Below are positions 11,788 to 24,300 of a stretch of 64,000 bases of DNA, piece after piece. Source of the stretch: Macrothele yani (lineage: Eukaryota > Arthropoda > Arachnida > Araneae > Macrothelidae); the NCBI GenBank assembly GCA_039090855.1, contig CM077011.1:136650749-136714748 (forward strand), written 5' to 3'. Numbering within the stretch: position 1 is the stretch's first letter; every line of letters begins with the position of its first letter. Under the pieces are notes generated by a model. That model searched no databases, had not been told where the DNA came from, and was given only the letters and a program-made list of their open reading frames with translations. The translations under genes were made by a program, and so were the position numbers.

Positions 11788-13223
11788 ATGGCATCTGCCG
11801 GTCACTCGAGTGTATTTCAGCCGCATAAAGCTGGGAAACCATTACGATGCTCTGCTAAGGTGATCATTATGAATGTTTTCACTAAATTGATGGAAAAACA
11901 TTCGCAGAATAAATCAGAAAATGAAATAACAGTTCTTACGGCAGAACTCACTGGTGTTTCAAGTCGCACCATTGCGAGAATGAAGGTTGAATTTAGACGC
12001 AACTGTGCATTTTCTACTCCCGGGAAAAAACGTCCGTTAAGGGCTAAAACCCAAACACGGCTGGAACGGTACGATGAATTTACTTTAACCGCAGTTCGTC
12101 AGAAAGTACAGTTTCTTCTTCCAGAATGAAATTCCAACAGCAATCAAAGTTATGTCGGCTGTTAATGAAGATGATGAGCTGCCTACAGTTTGTGTTAGAA
12201 CAGTGAGGAACATTATGAAAAACTTGGGATTCAAGTACAGCAAGCGGGAACGGATATCACTGTTGATCGAGCGTGACGATATCCAGGAATGGCATCGGAG
12301 ATATATAAGAGAAATTCGTTATCATCGTTCTCAGGGTAGGTCCATATATTACTCCGATTAAACATGGGTAAATTTTGGGCACACGAAAAACACAGTTTGG
12401 CAAGAAACAACTGTTAAATCCAGCGAAGAGGCATTTCTCCGCGGCCTTTCACCTGGCTTAAAAGCTCCTTCTTGGAAAAGGCCAGAGGCTAATAATTATT
12501 AATGCTGGTAATGAAAAAGGATTTGTGGGCAACGCATGTGAAATTTTCCTTGCTAAAAAAAACCACAGGAGACTACCACGATGAAATGAATGGTGAACAA
12601 CTGGTTCATCAACAAATTATTACCAAATATCGAACCAAACAGCATTATTGTTTTGGATAATGCCCTCTTATCACAGCGTCCACGTTGAAAGTATACCGAC
12701 AAAATCAACGAAGAAATCTGACATCCAGGAGTGGTTGACTACAAAACAGATTCTTTGGGATTCGGACATGTTAAAAGCTGAGCTCGTGAAGCTTGTTTCA
12801 AATGTCCGTAGTCGCTACGAAGGATATCGCATCGACAGCATTGCTCAAATACATGGACATAAAATTCTTCGCTTGCCTCCATATCACTGCGAGTTGAATC
12901 CAATCGAGCATGTATGGAGTCAGGTCATAGGATTTGTGGCAACTGAAAATCGCACATTCAAAGCTGCAGAAACTGAAAAACTGACTTATGAAGGCTTTAA
13001 TCGAGTGACGGCTTTAAATTGGAGTAATTTTGTCAATCACGCAATCAAAGAGGAGGATAAGATGTGGACTTTAGACGAGATGGTAGACAGCCGTGTTGAA
13101 CGCCTTGAATTTACTGTTGGAGAATCCGACACTACAGTTTCTTCAGATAATTACGTCGATGGGATTGAACCTTTGACTTCTTCCGAGGAACCGGCGGGGA
13201 AGGTGAGAGTACAGTTAGCGTGA
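11788..13223 (+). pseudogene. DD82E (Sailor-type) Tc1/mariner-superfamily transposase, broken
   Basis: Plus-strand pieces: a helix-turn-helix start (11788-12129, LTAELTGVSSRTIARMK); a second DNA-binding part (12152-12361, VCVRTVRNIMKNLGFKY and DDIQEWHRRYIREIRYHR, ending in the first catalytic stretch IYYSD at the stop); a damaged middle (12362-12640) with FINKLLPNIEPNSI; and the end (12648-13223) with SYHSVHVES, LRLPPYHCELNPIEHVW and an acidic tail. Joining the frame that carries the second Asp (in VLDNA) with the next frame gives 82 residues between that Asp and the Glu of NPIE. This is the diagnostic DD82E spacing, against about 34 in classic mariner/Tc1. Several frameshifts and stops make it inactive. 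Terminal repeats were not found. Confidence 0.8.
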
Positions 13224-13466
13224 GTGAATTATGCTTCAAGAATTCAATATCAAGAAGAGGAAACATGTGCATGAAAATGTAAGTCTTTTTAATATTTTTC
13301 TCATTTTTCAAACTTTAATTACCAACAATACAACGAATGGTTTAAGAAAATTACTCAGACTATATTTATATGTACTTAAATAATATTCATACAGTGGATT
13401 TCATTTATTCACAAAAATGATTTAAACCTAAACAATAGCTAAAATATGGTTGCCAGTAAATTGAGA
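13224..13466. other. no gene recognised
   Basis: AT-rich spacer between the DD82E relic and the fold-back element; it may include the 3' end of the former. Confidence 0.4.
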
Positions 13467-14560
13467 CACAGGAACACTGCCACACAAAATTCAGCAACTC
13501 GGAAAATTGCCACACAGGAAAATTGCCATGTTTTTCATTAAGGGGCCGGGCACAAATTTCTGTTCTTCCATGGAACACATTGAATGCGTGGCAGTTTTCC
13601 AAGGTGCCTGACGACGGGAAGGGGCTCTTTTTCGTTTGTCGGAATTTTCATGCTGGTTCATACAAGTTTAGGGCAACTGGCTACAAAAGTTCAAAAGTGA
13701 ATGGGGGGCTATAAAGATTGCCGTTTTTTGGCCTATATTGAGAACTGAATTGGGAACTCCAAACAGATTTCGAGAAACCATTCTATGTAAGCCAAGCAAG
13801 AATTGGCCGAGGGACCCGATGCGCTTTGGGGGGGGAGGGGGACTCTAACCCTCCCCTTCTGTAATTTTTAATTCTGGACCACTACAGTTGGTCAGTGTAT
13901 TCAGCATGTTCCCCTCGAAGTGTCCGCGAGCTTCGGGCAGGCTTCCCCTCAAAATGTAAAAATGGACGTAGGCTGTAAGCATTGGTACCATGCTTTACAT
14001 ATAATAATTTTGTACACGACCACAAATTTTCAGGAGGGTGGGGTGAATTCACCCCCCCCCTCCCCTGTTTTAAGAGCGCTTCAGGGTGAACATCCCGGAT
14101 ACACTGACCGCCTCTAGCGGTCCAGAACATAAAATTACGGAGATTGGGGGTAGAGCCTCCCAATCCAAACACCTCGGATCTCTTTTACAGACTTCACCAA
14201 ATTTCTGGAGGAAGAGCGTACCCACAAGTAGAGTCTATCACTCAACAGAACATGAAGAATGAAAACTGCGAGAAAATAACTTACATTGAACACCTTGTCT
14301 CCGCTCTTAGAAAGAAGGGGGAGGTGAATTCACTGAAACCTTCTGAAAATTTGGGGTCGTGTACGGAATCATTATATAAAGCATGGTACAAATGTTTACA
14401 GCTCTACGTCCATTTTAACATTTTGTGGGCAAGCCCTACCTCAAAGCTTACGGACATCGCGAAAGCTTCAAGGGGAAGATCCTGGATACACTGACAGACT
14501 CCAGCGGTCTAGAAAATAAAATTACGTAAGTCGGGGGTAGAACGAACGAACGAACGAACG

Positions 14561-14607
<47 letters not shown>

Positions 14608-14975
14608 GTAACTCAGATCCCTCGGCAATTTATTTCTTTAAATTAAAATACAATTCCCGCTTGGCTTACATAGAACGTTTTCTCGAAATTAGTTCTCAAT
14701 ATAGGCCAAGAAACGGCTATCTTTTCCTTTTGATCTTTTGTGCGCAGTTGCCTTAAACGAGTATGAACCGGCATGAAAATTCAGGCAAATGAATTAGTTC
14801 CTTCCCGTCGTTAGGCACTTAGGAAAACTGCCACACATAATTCGGAAACTTGGAAAACTGCCACACATTCAAAGTGTTCCTCGGAGGAACAGCAATTTGT
14901 GCCCGGCCCATCAATGAAAAACTTAACATGTGGCAATTTTCCAAGTTGCTGAAAGATGTGTGGCAGTTTACAGTG
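13467..14975. mobile_element. 1.5-kb fold-back element with long inverted arms
   Basis: The left arm (13467 to about 14050) and the right arm (about 14325-14975) are imperfect inverted copies. Matching landmarks are TTCAGCAACTYGGAAAATTG, GGGCCGGGCACAAATT, the (A)ACGACGGGAAGG block, CCTATATTGAGAACT, and an inner GGTGAATTCACC/CATGGTACCA section. Outer ends read CACAGG... and ...CAGTG. The centre (14080-14320) holds a partial third copy of the inner section (TAGCGGTCCAGAA). There is no coding capacity; open frames here are by-products of the palindrome. The right arm contains a microsatellite. No certain target duplication was seen, so its class is open. Confidence 0.75.
14541..14606. repeat. 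(AACG)n/(CA)n compound microsatellite
   Basis: About six AACG units run into about 22 CA units inside the right arm of the fold-back element. Confidence 0.95.
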
Positions 14976-16289
14976 AACCCTAAAATACCATTAATCATAG
15001 AGACCAGCTCTTGTCCAGTACTTATGGCAACACAGGGTAGTTAAAAATGCATACACATTTAACGGGTATCTGTTATAAAAAAAAATCTAATCAATGCAAA
15101 ATTTTAGGAAGAACGAAATTTTAAGCATAACTGATGACATGGCAAAAATACTTTTAATAAAATCCCACAGATGGTAATCTTCAAGCTGTAAGTATAAATA
15201 AATGAAATATATAAAAAAAATAGAAAAATATGTGAAAACAAAATTAGGCCACTTAAGACTTCTTTCCGTGTTTAGCAAAGATAATTTCATTTTAAAAGAA
15301 AGAAAAGTTACAAGTTGTGTAACATTTCAAAAAAAGAAAAGAAAAAAAGATAAATAGAGAGAGAAATAAACTGCTTGTCTTACTGGTCTGCAACGCGCAC
15401 AGGGGTTGGGGGGTGGAACTACTGGGGACATGGTGTTAAAATAGAGGGGTTCGGTATCCGATCACGGTTTAGTAAATGGTATCCGATCACACCATTAGTA
15501 AATGGTGTGTAATTAACCTTCACTCGGAAAACTTCTCCCACAAGCCCTCAGGGCTGGCTGTCACCATTACTAAGTAATACTGGAAGTGAAAAGGTCACCG
15601 TAGCTTCGGTCTCATTGCCAGGATAGTTTTGCCCCGAGTACAGAATCCTTAAAAAATACTGTAGTTCCTACAAAAATGAAATATGATACAGAAAAAATGA
15701 ATTGGGAGAACATACAAATGAATTTAAACGAATTGGAAAAAAAATTAAAACGAATTTAAACAAATCATGAATTGGAAAAAAATAAAATATAATACATCAA
15801 AAATTAATTGGGAGAACATACCTTTCACTGTAGTGTCACTCGTTGAGCGATTACGCTGTTTACCTGTATGTTGTTCCAACCACGTCTTCGATACGACGGG
15901 ATTCCTTCAAAGTATACAGTACACTGAAATTCTATTCTCAACCCAGTAAGTCACCAAACTTCACAAAAAAGAATATGAAATAACTCACAAAAGCACCAAC
16001 TTAAAACACTAAAATTCTCGAGAGCGAAAATGGTCCAACTCGTGTCGTGTACGATTACAACACTGCCTTAAAACGAAGTGGAAAGTGGAAAATGATACCG
16101 AATAACATAAAAACCTCTCGAAATGCCCAAATCAGATGTGACCTAAGCATAAGGGATGATGTCTTTTCAATACTCTCTTCCCATGCACATGAGTAATGTG
16201 TGCATTACCATCTTCAGGGACAATGTCTGCTGTGTCCTTTGTGATCACACTCACTCTGCCACTTTTGACTAAACCGCAGTCTCATCTAC
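14976..16289. other. no gene recognised
   Basis: AT-rich. Near 15450-15515 a short repeat occurs: GGTATCCGATCAC twice, followed by CACACCATT-agt-AAATGGTGTG. A weak exon candidate at 15132-15185 was considered and not accepted. Confidence 0.4.
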
Positions 16290-18515
16290 AAAATGCTACT
16301 CAATACAATGCACAACATATCGCCTTTCCTTGGCAAATGTCAACCGCGACTTCTCGTGGTGCATCCTGTTCCCACTAAAGGGACTCTGATGATCGCCAGT
16401 AGCGGCATAACTATACCATCGGGATTAGAGGAAATGCTATCCCACACTCACCAACCAGCTTGGCCAGAGTGGTGAGTTATGGCCAAACCCCTCCGAAATG
16501 ACTCCACAACTTAAATCTTGGCCCTCAGTCTCCGGCAGCTGGAATGTACCTGAACAAGGCAGCGGCCAGCGCGACATGAAGGCAGAGGGTGCCAAGAATC
16601 ACCGGAGGACCGGACTAGGATGCCATTTGATGCTGACCTTGGCTACTTACAACGGACGCTCCCTATCTTCTGATTCAAGGCTTCTTGAATTGGAAGAGGA
16701 ATTACAAAGAATCAAGTGGGACATCGTTGGGCTAAGTGAGGTAAGGAGAAAAGGAGATCTCATTGAACTTAAAAGTGGACATCTCTTCTACTATCGTGGG
16801 ACACGTACTGGCAGAACTAGTGGTGTTGGATTTATAATAAACAAGAAACTGAAGGATAAAGTTGTAGAAGTTCCTCTAACAGAGATGCACGACTCGTTAT
16901 CCAACTCTCGAGAAGATACCAGGCACAGATTATTCAAGCTTATGCACCCATTACAATTCACCCTGAAGAAGAAATTGAAGAATTTTATGAGAAAATTCAG
17001 AATCTAAATAACAAAAGCTAACAGCACTTGAAGATCATTATGGGTGATTTCAATGCAAAAGTAGGGCAACAGCAACAGAATGAAACTTCGGTTGGTAAAT
17101 TCGGTCACGGGAAAAGAAATCAACATGGAAATACTCTCATAGAATTTTCAGAAGCAGAAAGGTTTTTCATCATGAACTCCTTTTTCAAGAAAAAGCCACA
17201 CAGGAAATGGACATGGAGACATCCAAATGGGACGACAAGTGAAATTGATTTTATTATGTGCAACAAAAAATTTTTCATTGAAGACTGCAGTGTGCTAACC
17301 AAGTTCAACATGGGTAGTGACCATAGATTGGTGAGATGTAAGATGCACCTCAACACTAAAGTCCGAACGTGGCAAACTCATAAAACAAAGAAAATGTATT
17401 GACATAACCAACCTTAAAAAACACCATAATACCTTCAAATTGGAACTGAGGAACAAATTCTCTGCTTTAGAAGGCCTAACATTGGAAGAAGTGGATATTC
17501 CTGAAGTTAACAGAGAACTCACCAAGGCTCTTATGAAATCAGCAACAAAAATAGGTGGTACTAAGAACAAGTTACATATGAAGAAAATATCAGGAGAAAC
17601 AAAAATGTTGATGCAAAAGAGAAGGGAGATGAGGACAAATGAAGACGTAACTTCCTATGCGGAATATATAGAGCTATGCAAGGCAGTGCAAAAAGGTATC
17701 ACTGAAGACATAAAGAAATTCAATTGTGAACTAGTGAGAAAATCAATTAAAAACAACCAGAGCCTGAAGAGAGCAAAAGGACATCTCAGTAAGGGAAGAA
17801 AACAGATTATGGCTCTGAGAAAAGAAGATGGTACTTACTGTAACAAGAAATAGAAGCAAAATTTTGACAAGGGTGAAAGATTTCTATTCAAAACTATATG
17901 AAAGGGATGATACATCTATTCCCGACATTACAACAGGTACACAATGGGAGCAAAGAAAGAACAATTAACTTTGAAAGCCCTCCAATCCTCCCTGCAGAAG
18001 TTACATATGCAATTAAGAACATGAAACGGGGAAGAGCTCCAGGAGAAGATGGAATACCATAAACATTATACAAGAAGCAAGTGGAGAAATTTAAACTACA
18101 CTCGCCCAAGTTTTCACCAGATGTCTTAATGAAGGGAAGATTCCCGAGGATTGGAACAATGCTACAATGATCTTGCTCCATAAAAAAGGTGACATTGAGG
18201 ATTTCAGCAACTACAGGCCCATTAGCCTCCTTTCAGTGGTATATAAAATCTTCACTACGGTTCTTTCACATTGCTTGAAGGTAACACTAGACATGGCCCA
18301 ACCAAGAGAACAAGCTGGATTCAGGAGTGGATACAGCACTATAGATCATATCCATATACTGAGAGAACTAATTGAAAGAACAAGAGAATATGAACTCCCA
18401 TTATGCATTGCTTTTAATGACTATGAAAAGGCCTTCGATTCCGTGAAACCATCAGCAGTAACAACGGCTTCGAAATCCTGAAGTATTGAAGATGCATACA
18501 TTAGCATTATTAATA

Positions 18516-20329
18516 CAGAGATGCCAACATCTGAAGGAAGTCATCAGTAGTCCATATGCGCTGCGCCCGTAGTTCTTCCGTAGTGACGTCAAGTCAAGTC
18601 AAGTTCAGACATTAAAATTTGCGGGTAGCATACGTATTTCCCAGAATATACTGCTACATTTTTAGCAATATATTAATCTCGATCGGGGACAATACTTGGA
18701 TAAATTTTACAACATATTTAAATCCCCTTAAAATGGGGGGGAAAAAAACTTGAGTAAATACACAAAAAATACTACCATTTCAACTCCACCTTTTAATAAA
18801 TATGTTATGTCATAAGTGTGTGATGCCACAGACTTATGGTTATTCCTCCTGTTTTTTAGAGTGAAAATGCCGACCGCAATCATCTTTTTCGCCGTGTGCG
18901 ATTGAAAAATCAACAGCACACGGGGAACAAAACCCATGGTTTTCGGATACCCGAGACGATTTTAGACACGGAAATTTTTGCAAATAACTCTCCTTGACTT
19001 TTTGACAACTTTTTTGCGTTTTAGATCCAAGAATATTAGTAGAGACAGGTGGCCCTTTACCCGACGCTTTTGCAAGTAAATTCGTACACGACAAACACAA
19101 TGGGAGCAAAGAAAGAACAATTAACTTTGAAAGATTTCATAGCTTTATTATGCGGATAAATAGAAAATTAGCATTAAATGCTTATGATACGAAAAAACTA
19201 ATCAAAAAGGTATTTTAAACTGCATAATTCAATCAATTCTGGAAAAAGAAAAAGGATAAAATAAAACATCCCTTTGTTTAGCAGAACATTTTTACAAGAG
19301 AAAAAAAAAAAAAAGAACTGCACTTCGCAAATCTGTCAAAGTAACATAAACAATTAAGCTCTCTACCGACAGCGAGGAGCGTGGGAAAATAGGTCAAGAC
19401 TGTGCGCACACACCCATTCTCATCGCAACTGCTGCTAGACATTTTCTTCGGCTGGTTGCCAAAGACACATGGAGAGACTTTCTCTTGCCCTGGGCAGAAC
19501 ATACTGCACGCGAGTAACAAACTCCCGGGTAGGTAACATAAAAACAGGCAATTACAGCGGCCACACATCCAGGTAGCTTAGTTATGCACTCTGCCGGAAA
19601 AAACAAACATTCAGGATTTCTTTGATCCACAATTATTTTCTTCGATCTGATGACTATTTGCTCAGAGCATTTTTTTTTTCTGATACCCCGCCCGCCCCTT
19701 ACTTTGGTGAAACAAATATGCGATAGCAATTAACTATTTAAATTAAATTTCAGCAAAAAAAGAAAAAAAAATCACGGAAACATGGAAATTCCAACGAATA
19801 ACATTCCTTGTACTGCTGCGAATTTTTATTTTTTTTCACACCACTGGAACTGGAAGCCACTGAAGCACGCTTCATAACTACAGCAATGCACGTCACACCA
19901 CAACTAATCAACTTAACAACAAGAACAGAAAACGTGGAATTGACTTTACTCTACCTCCATCCTCCGACAACTTACTTTAGTTCAGGACGCGATTAAGGTT
20001 TCCCCGAAGTTAACAGACGTCGTGCATTACGAACGCCTTTCCACGGCAAGCCAGGTACAAAGTCACATATTCATACAGAACAATCTCCGCTGCAACATTT
20101 CCGCTTGCATGTCGGCCAGCCAAACATGTTCGCTGTGTAACGGCTTCGTGACGTTACAGCAAAAAACAGTACATTTGACTATACGACTTTTTTTTTTTTT
20201 CAAATTAAAAAAAAAATTCCAGAAATATCAGAGCTTTTGGGAAAAATTCTGTAGTTTTTCACACCTTCTCCGTAGTCCGTAGTTTGAACATGATATCCGT
20301 AGAAACATCCGTATTACTTGGCATCTCTG
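18516..20329 (-). mobile_element. hAT with 6-bp target duplication (TTAATA) inside the RTE
   Basis: Ends are CAGAGATGCCAA and TTGGCATCTCTG, a 12-bp perfect inverted repeat. TTAATA is duplicated at 18510-18515 and 20330-20335; the other RTE copy has this site once, so the duplication is verified by an empty site. CCGTAG/TCCGTAGT motifs recur near both ends in the same direction (18570-18590 and 20243-20310). Only a zinc-finger start of a transposase remains, so it is an internally deleted relative of the hAT at 6518-10411. Confidence 0.92.
18840..19109 (-). pseudogene. hAT transposase N-terminal fragment
   Basis: The minus-strand frame contains KVKESYLQKFPCLKSS and FCSPCAVDFSIAHGEKDDC followed by a His. 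This zinc-finger layout matches the start of the transposase at 8874-9086 (CIVCSSDFSVAHGGRDDC). The DDE core and dimerisation tail are absent, so the element cannot encode its own transposase. Confidence 0.75.
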
Positions 20330-21390
20330 TTAATAACATCTATGAAAATGCAAGTGCAAAGGTTCGGGTATTTCAGGATACAGCACAAATAAGAATTGGA
20401 AAGGGAGTGAGACAAGGTGACACCATATCTCCCAAGCTCTTTAATGCCACATTGCAAAATGTCTTTCAATCATTGAACTGGGAAAATAAAAGGATAAAGA
20501 TTAATGGAGATTACTTAACTCACCTTCGTTTTGCTGATGACGTAATCATCTTTGCAACTGCCCCTTCAGAGCTGCAGAGTGTGATCCAAGAACTTGCTGA
20601 CAAGAGTAAAGAAAAGTGGGATTAAAAATGAACTTTCATACGACAAAAGTGATGTACAATGTTTTTACAAGAAACGAAGATTTAGCGATTGATGGAGAAA
20701 AGCTTGAGACAACTGATTCCTACATTTATCTTGGGCAGTATATATCGAGTGAGGGTCACATTGATGAAGAAATTAATCGGTGTATAAAACTTGGATGGAG
20801 AGCTTTTGGAAGAAACAGTACAATTTTTAAGAGCAGTATGCCAGTAGGTCTCAAAAGAAAAGTGTTTAATCAATGCATCTTGCCGGTGCTTACGTATGGT
20901 GCAGAGATGTGGACCTTAACTGAAAGAGACATACAAAGGCTGCAGACAACTCAAAGCAGCATGGAGAGGTGCATGCTTGGTGTAACCAGGAGAGGAACTC
21001 GTGGATCTGAAAAATTACAAGGGTGGAAGACATTATGATCAGAGTTAAATCCCTGAAATGGCAATGGACTGGACATACTGCCAGAAGGACAGATCGATAG
21101 ACAGCCGAAATTTTAGATTGGATTCCAAGGGACAGGAAGAGACCCAGAAGAAGACCACATGGGAGATGGAAGGATGAAATTCGAAAGTATGCTGAAGTGA
21201 CATGGAGGAGACAGGCCCAAGACAGATAATTGTGGAAGAAATTTGAGGAGACCATCCAGCAGTGGATTGATAATGGTTGATGATGATGATTCATCATACT
21301 TTTTGTCCATCAAAAGTATATTATTTTAAGGCAGGAATCGGCAATCTGTTGGCACATGCAGGTCATATTTGACTTTTAAGTTTTAGTAAG

Positions 21391-24300
21391 CAGCCTTTGC
21401 AAAACTGCTGAAATTTTTACTAGCCAATGTGGCTAGTGGAATAAAAATTTTACTAGCCAAATGACAAAATCTACTGGCCATACGAAATTAAAAAAATAAT
21501 AATCATTCAGTAACTTCTCTACTTACGGTTCTATGAAATTAAATGGGTGCATGTTTTTTTATTCTTTCAAATGAGAGACACCTCCCCCATTAACTTCATA
21601 AAAACAGATGCAGAGCAGTTACTGCATGGGATCATTAGATTGACTGCAAATATTGCATATGCTTTTGTTCCAAAGTGATAGATTTTTTTTTATAATTTAT
21701 TTTCAGTGCTGTAATATCATTACTCTTACTGTCTTAATTTACACATACATAATTTATTTTTGAGGCCATTGAATTTAGATGTCTGATTTCTTTTAATATT
21801 TAAAACAAAGGGACAAAAGCTAGGATATATATACATAAAGTGGCACTAATAATGTTGATACAGTTCACCACTGATACGTACTATGTCTGATCTTCCTATC
21901 AAAGGTATCTGCCCACCACAACTGAATAGCATTATGAGGATCAAAATCTTTAACTGAAGTGCCATTGCATCTAATCAGCATTAAGTCATTTAAAGTGTTA
22001 CTATTCAGCCATGCCCAATTACTGGTTTTTATGAGGTTCATTGCTGATGCTCCACATCAATGGGCTCGTGCGTCACTACAGCCGAAGTCGCGCGCTGCGC
22101 CACAGCAATTTTCTTTCACTCACGATACATTGCGGTATTTACCGAAAGCTGACGTGTTGCTCTTCCGCATAGACTACGTTCGATGTATTTCTGCTTGGCT
22201 TTCCGGCGAATATATGCTGAAATTGTGAAATTTAAAAAATTTCAACTGCGATCTAAAGTTTCACAACCAACACTGTATTTGATCTCACTACTAATGTATT
22301 AAATCTACAGATCTCGACTTTAGCTTTCGTTTGAGACCAATTTCGACGTTGTAGCGCTTTGCAGTGGCGAGTTACACTGATTAGAAGTTTGCACCCCCAC
22401 CCTTATTTGCTGTGAGATAACTCAAGGTCACTAACAAGTCTTTGTTCCCGTAGCTATCAAATGACACTAAGTTCGTTTGGTTCGCATTGGTAATATAGAA
22501 ATTATTAGATCGATTTCGATGCCCATTTTTTCCTAACACTAAACTTTCTGTATTGGCCACCTAGTACTGGTCTGATTTTAGATGTATACACGTCAAAAAA
22601 AACCCTGGCACATAGTTCCTATTGTTCCTAAGCTGTGAATTTCCGAGATCCAACGATCGGAACACACAGCCTTTTAATAACATAGTCGACGCACGGAGGC
22701 CCGATACGAAATCTGTTTAAACATCATGTCTGCATCGTGATGGGACACCGGATGGGATCGCTCACGAAGCTACAATGTCCACGATTACTCTCTTGGCAGG
22801 CGAATTTCCGGTGAGTAATCCCCCGATGTAGCATTTGGAATGAGCAGGGCTCGACAAATCCCGGGCGCCAGGTCGCCCAGGCGCCTAAAATTGGGGCCGT
22901 GGCGGCGCCTAATTTTCTTCTTAGTTGAGATTTCGTAATATATTGCAGTAAATGCCGTAATTTCTGTTGTGTAATCCATAGATTATCTATTAAAAGGTTA
23001 TAAATTTAGGTGCTACAGACACCGGCAAAAAAAAAACAAAAAAAAAAAACAAAAAAAAAACGGTGCGTCGTTTTAAAAAGTCTGCGAGGTAATTGTCAGG
23101 AGAGGTAAAGTTGTTGGGAAAGTACCGAAAATGCGGCAACAGAATAATGTAGCATAACAGCGAGATAGAGGACTGCAAAGAGATTGTAAGAATATGTATT
23201 TTTCTTTTACTTAGAAGTATTTTGATAGAAAATATGACGCACGGAAGGCGTTACGAGGTGTGAGAATCTGTGACTCTCAGGAATCGCGCAGAGCTATTCC
23301 GTAGCGTGTAGCTGCGAATCCCATCGCTTAGTTTTGGTGCGCTGATTGTATTAGTTAAGGTTTTTTCGGTATTCAGTTGAAACGTATTCAGAAATAAGAC
23401 AATGCTATGGACTGTCCGAAATTTCAACGGATTTTTTAGTCCAACTAATGAACTGTGATAATGCGGCAACAGCTAACGATTTTAGTTCTTTTTTTACTTA
23501 AAAGTAAAACAAAAGTACTTCAAAATGACAGTTACGTTTTCAATAAGACGATCATTTTTTTCTTGCATCTTTGGATTTCTGAGTCGGTCCTGTGAATCGC
23601 AGTTTTCTGTCGAAAATTACGATTCACGATTAGCACGATAGGTGCGGATCACGTGGTGCCGATTATACGACTGTTATGCATGCCAATTGCCACTTTATGT
23701 TCGTATTTTCTACCGATTTAGTTGTCTAACTACGGAATCTACGAATTTTCATTTTGTTTAAAAAAAAAAAATATTTTGCTATTATTATATGATATTAAGC
23801 AGAATAGCGGAATTCTCCCCTTTTTGTTTTTGGTTTTTCAGTCATCATTTAGATCGCTTCATGATTGATGCAAAACTGAAGATAATTTGGGGGTTGGGGC
23901 ATTTTCCGTCTGGGGACAGTATTTCGTGTTTCAAAGATTTCGAAAACAGTAGTTAAATGGAGTAAAAAGAATTTGTGTGTGGGGGGGGGGATAGATGTTC
24001 GTCGGAGGACGGAATTCCATCTTTACGAAACTTTCGAAAACGGAAAGTCGAAGAAGTTCAGATTTTTTCCGTAATCGTAATTTCTTTTTCTCGTGATGTT
24101 GCCGGTGTTTAGTATTTTTAAGTAATATTTTACTACATAAATTTTTGCATTTCACCTTGAAAATAGGAGAAAAATGTCCAAAACCGGAAGTCGGACGGAA
24201 TTCCCGTTATTGCTACCACCCCCTCCCCCTCTCCCGTGATGTTCCCTCTCTCCAGTGTTGTTAAATATCCCCCGCCCCATAAGTTTTTGCATTTAATCTT

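Larger units (their letters stand above)
16498..21038 (+). pseudogene. RTE endonuclease-reverse transcriptase, broken
   Basis: Endonuclease pieces (16498-17007, 17028-17402) keep LATYNGRSL, LSEVRRKG, MGDFNAKVG, WTWRHPNGTTSEIDF and GSDHRLVRCK, the apurinic-endonuclease motifs. A linker follows (17440-17853). Reverse transcriptase pieces are 18167-18481 (NYRPISLLSVVYKIF, AGFRSGYST, NDYEKAFDSV) and, beyond the inserted hAT, 20284-20625 (GVRQGDTISPKLF, LRFADDVIIF with the FADD catalytic pair) and 20616-21038 (TYGAEMWTL). Frameshifts at about 17010, 17405, 17850 and 20620 and several stops make it non-functional. The protein would nick the target and prime reverse transcription there. Confidence 0.88.
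16290..21295 (+). mobile_element. RTE-type non-LTR retrotransposon, decayed, interrupted by a hAT
   Basis: Aligns along its length with the full-length minus-strand copy at 25921-29092, from the 5' leader (CCCACTAAAGGGACTCTGA near 16372) to the TGATGATGATG tail near 21280, a typical RTE 3' end. It holds an endonuclease and a reverse transcriptase with many frameshifts and stops. The hAT at 18516-20329 splits it within the reverse transcriptase. This copy and the other are inverted relative to each other. Confidence 0.88.

Noticed and set aside
13882..14494. Open frames on both strands
   Set aside because: They are by-products of the GC-richer fold-back element; no protein features.
15132..15185. 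Minus-strand exon candidate (LEDYHLWDFIKSIFAMSS) after a strong acceptor
   Set aside because: The donor is weak, the phase does not follow from the exon at 29384-29565, and the peptide is not recognisable.
22785..22979. Similar short frame found here (minus) and at 55126-55326 (plus), starting MDYTTEITAF
   Set aside because: The similarity is explained by the shared end of the non-autonomous hAT family, and the frame reads out through the terminal repeat.
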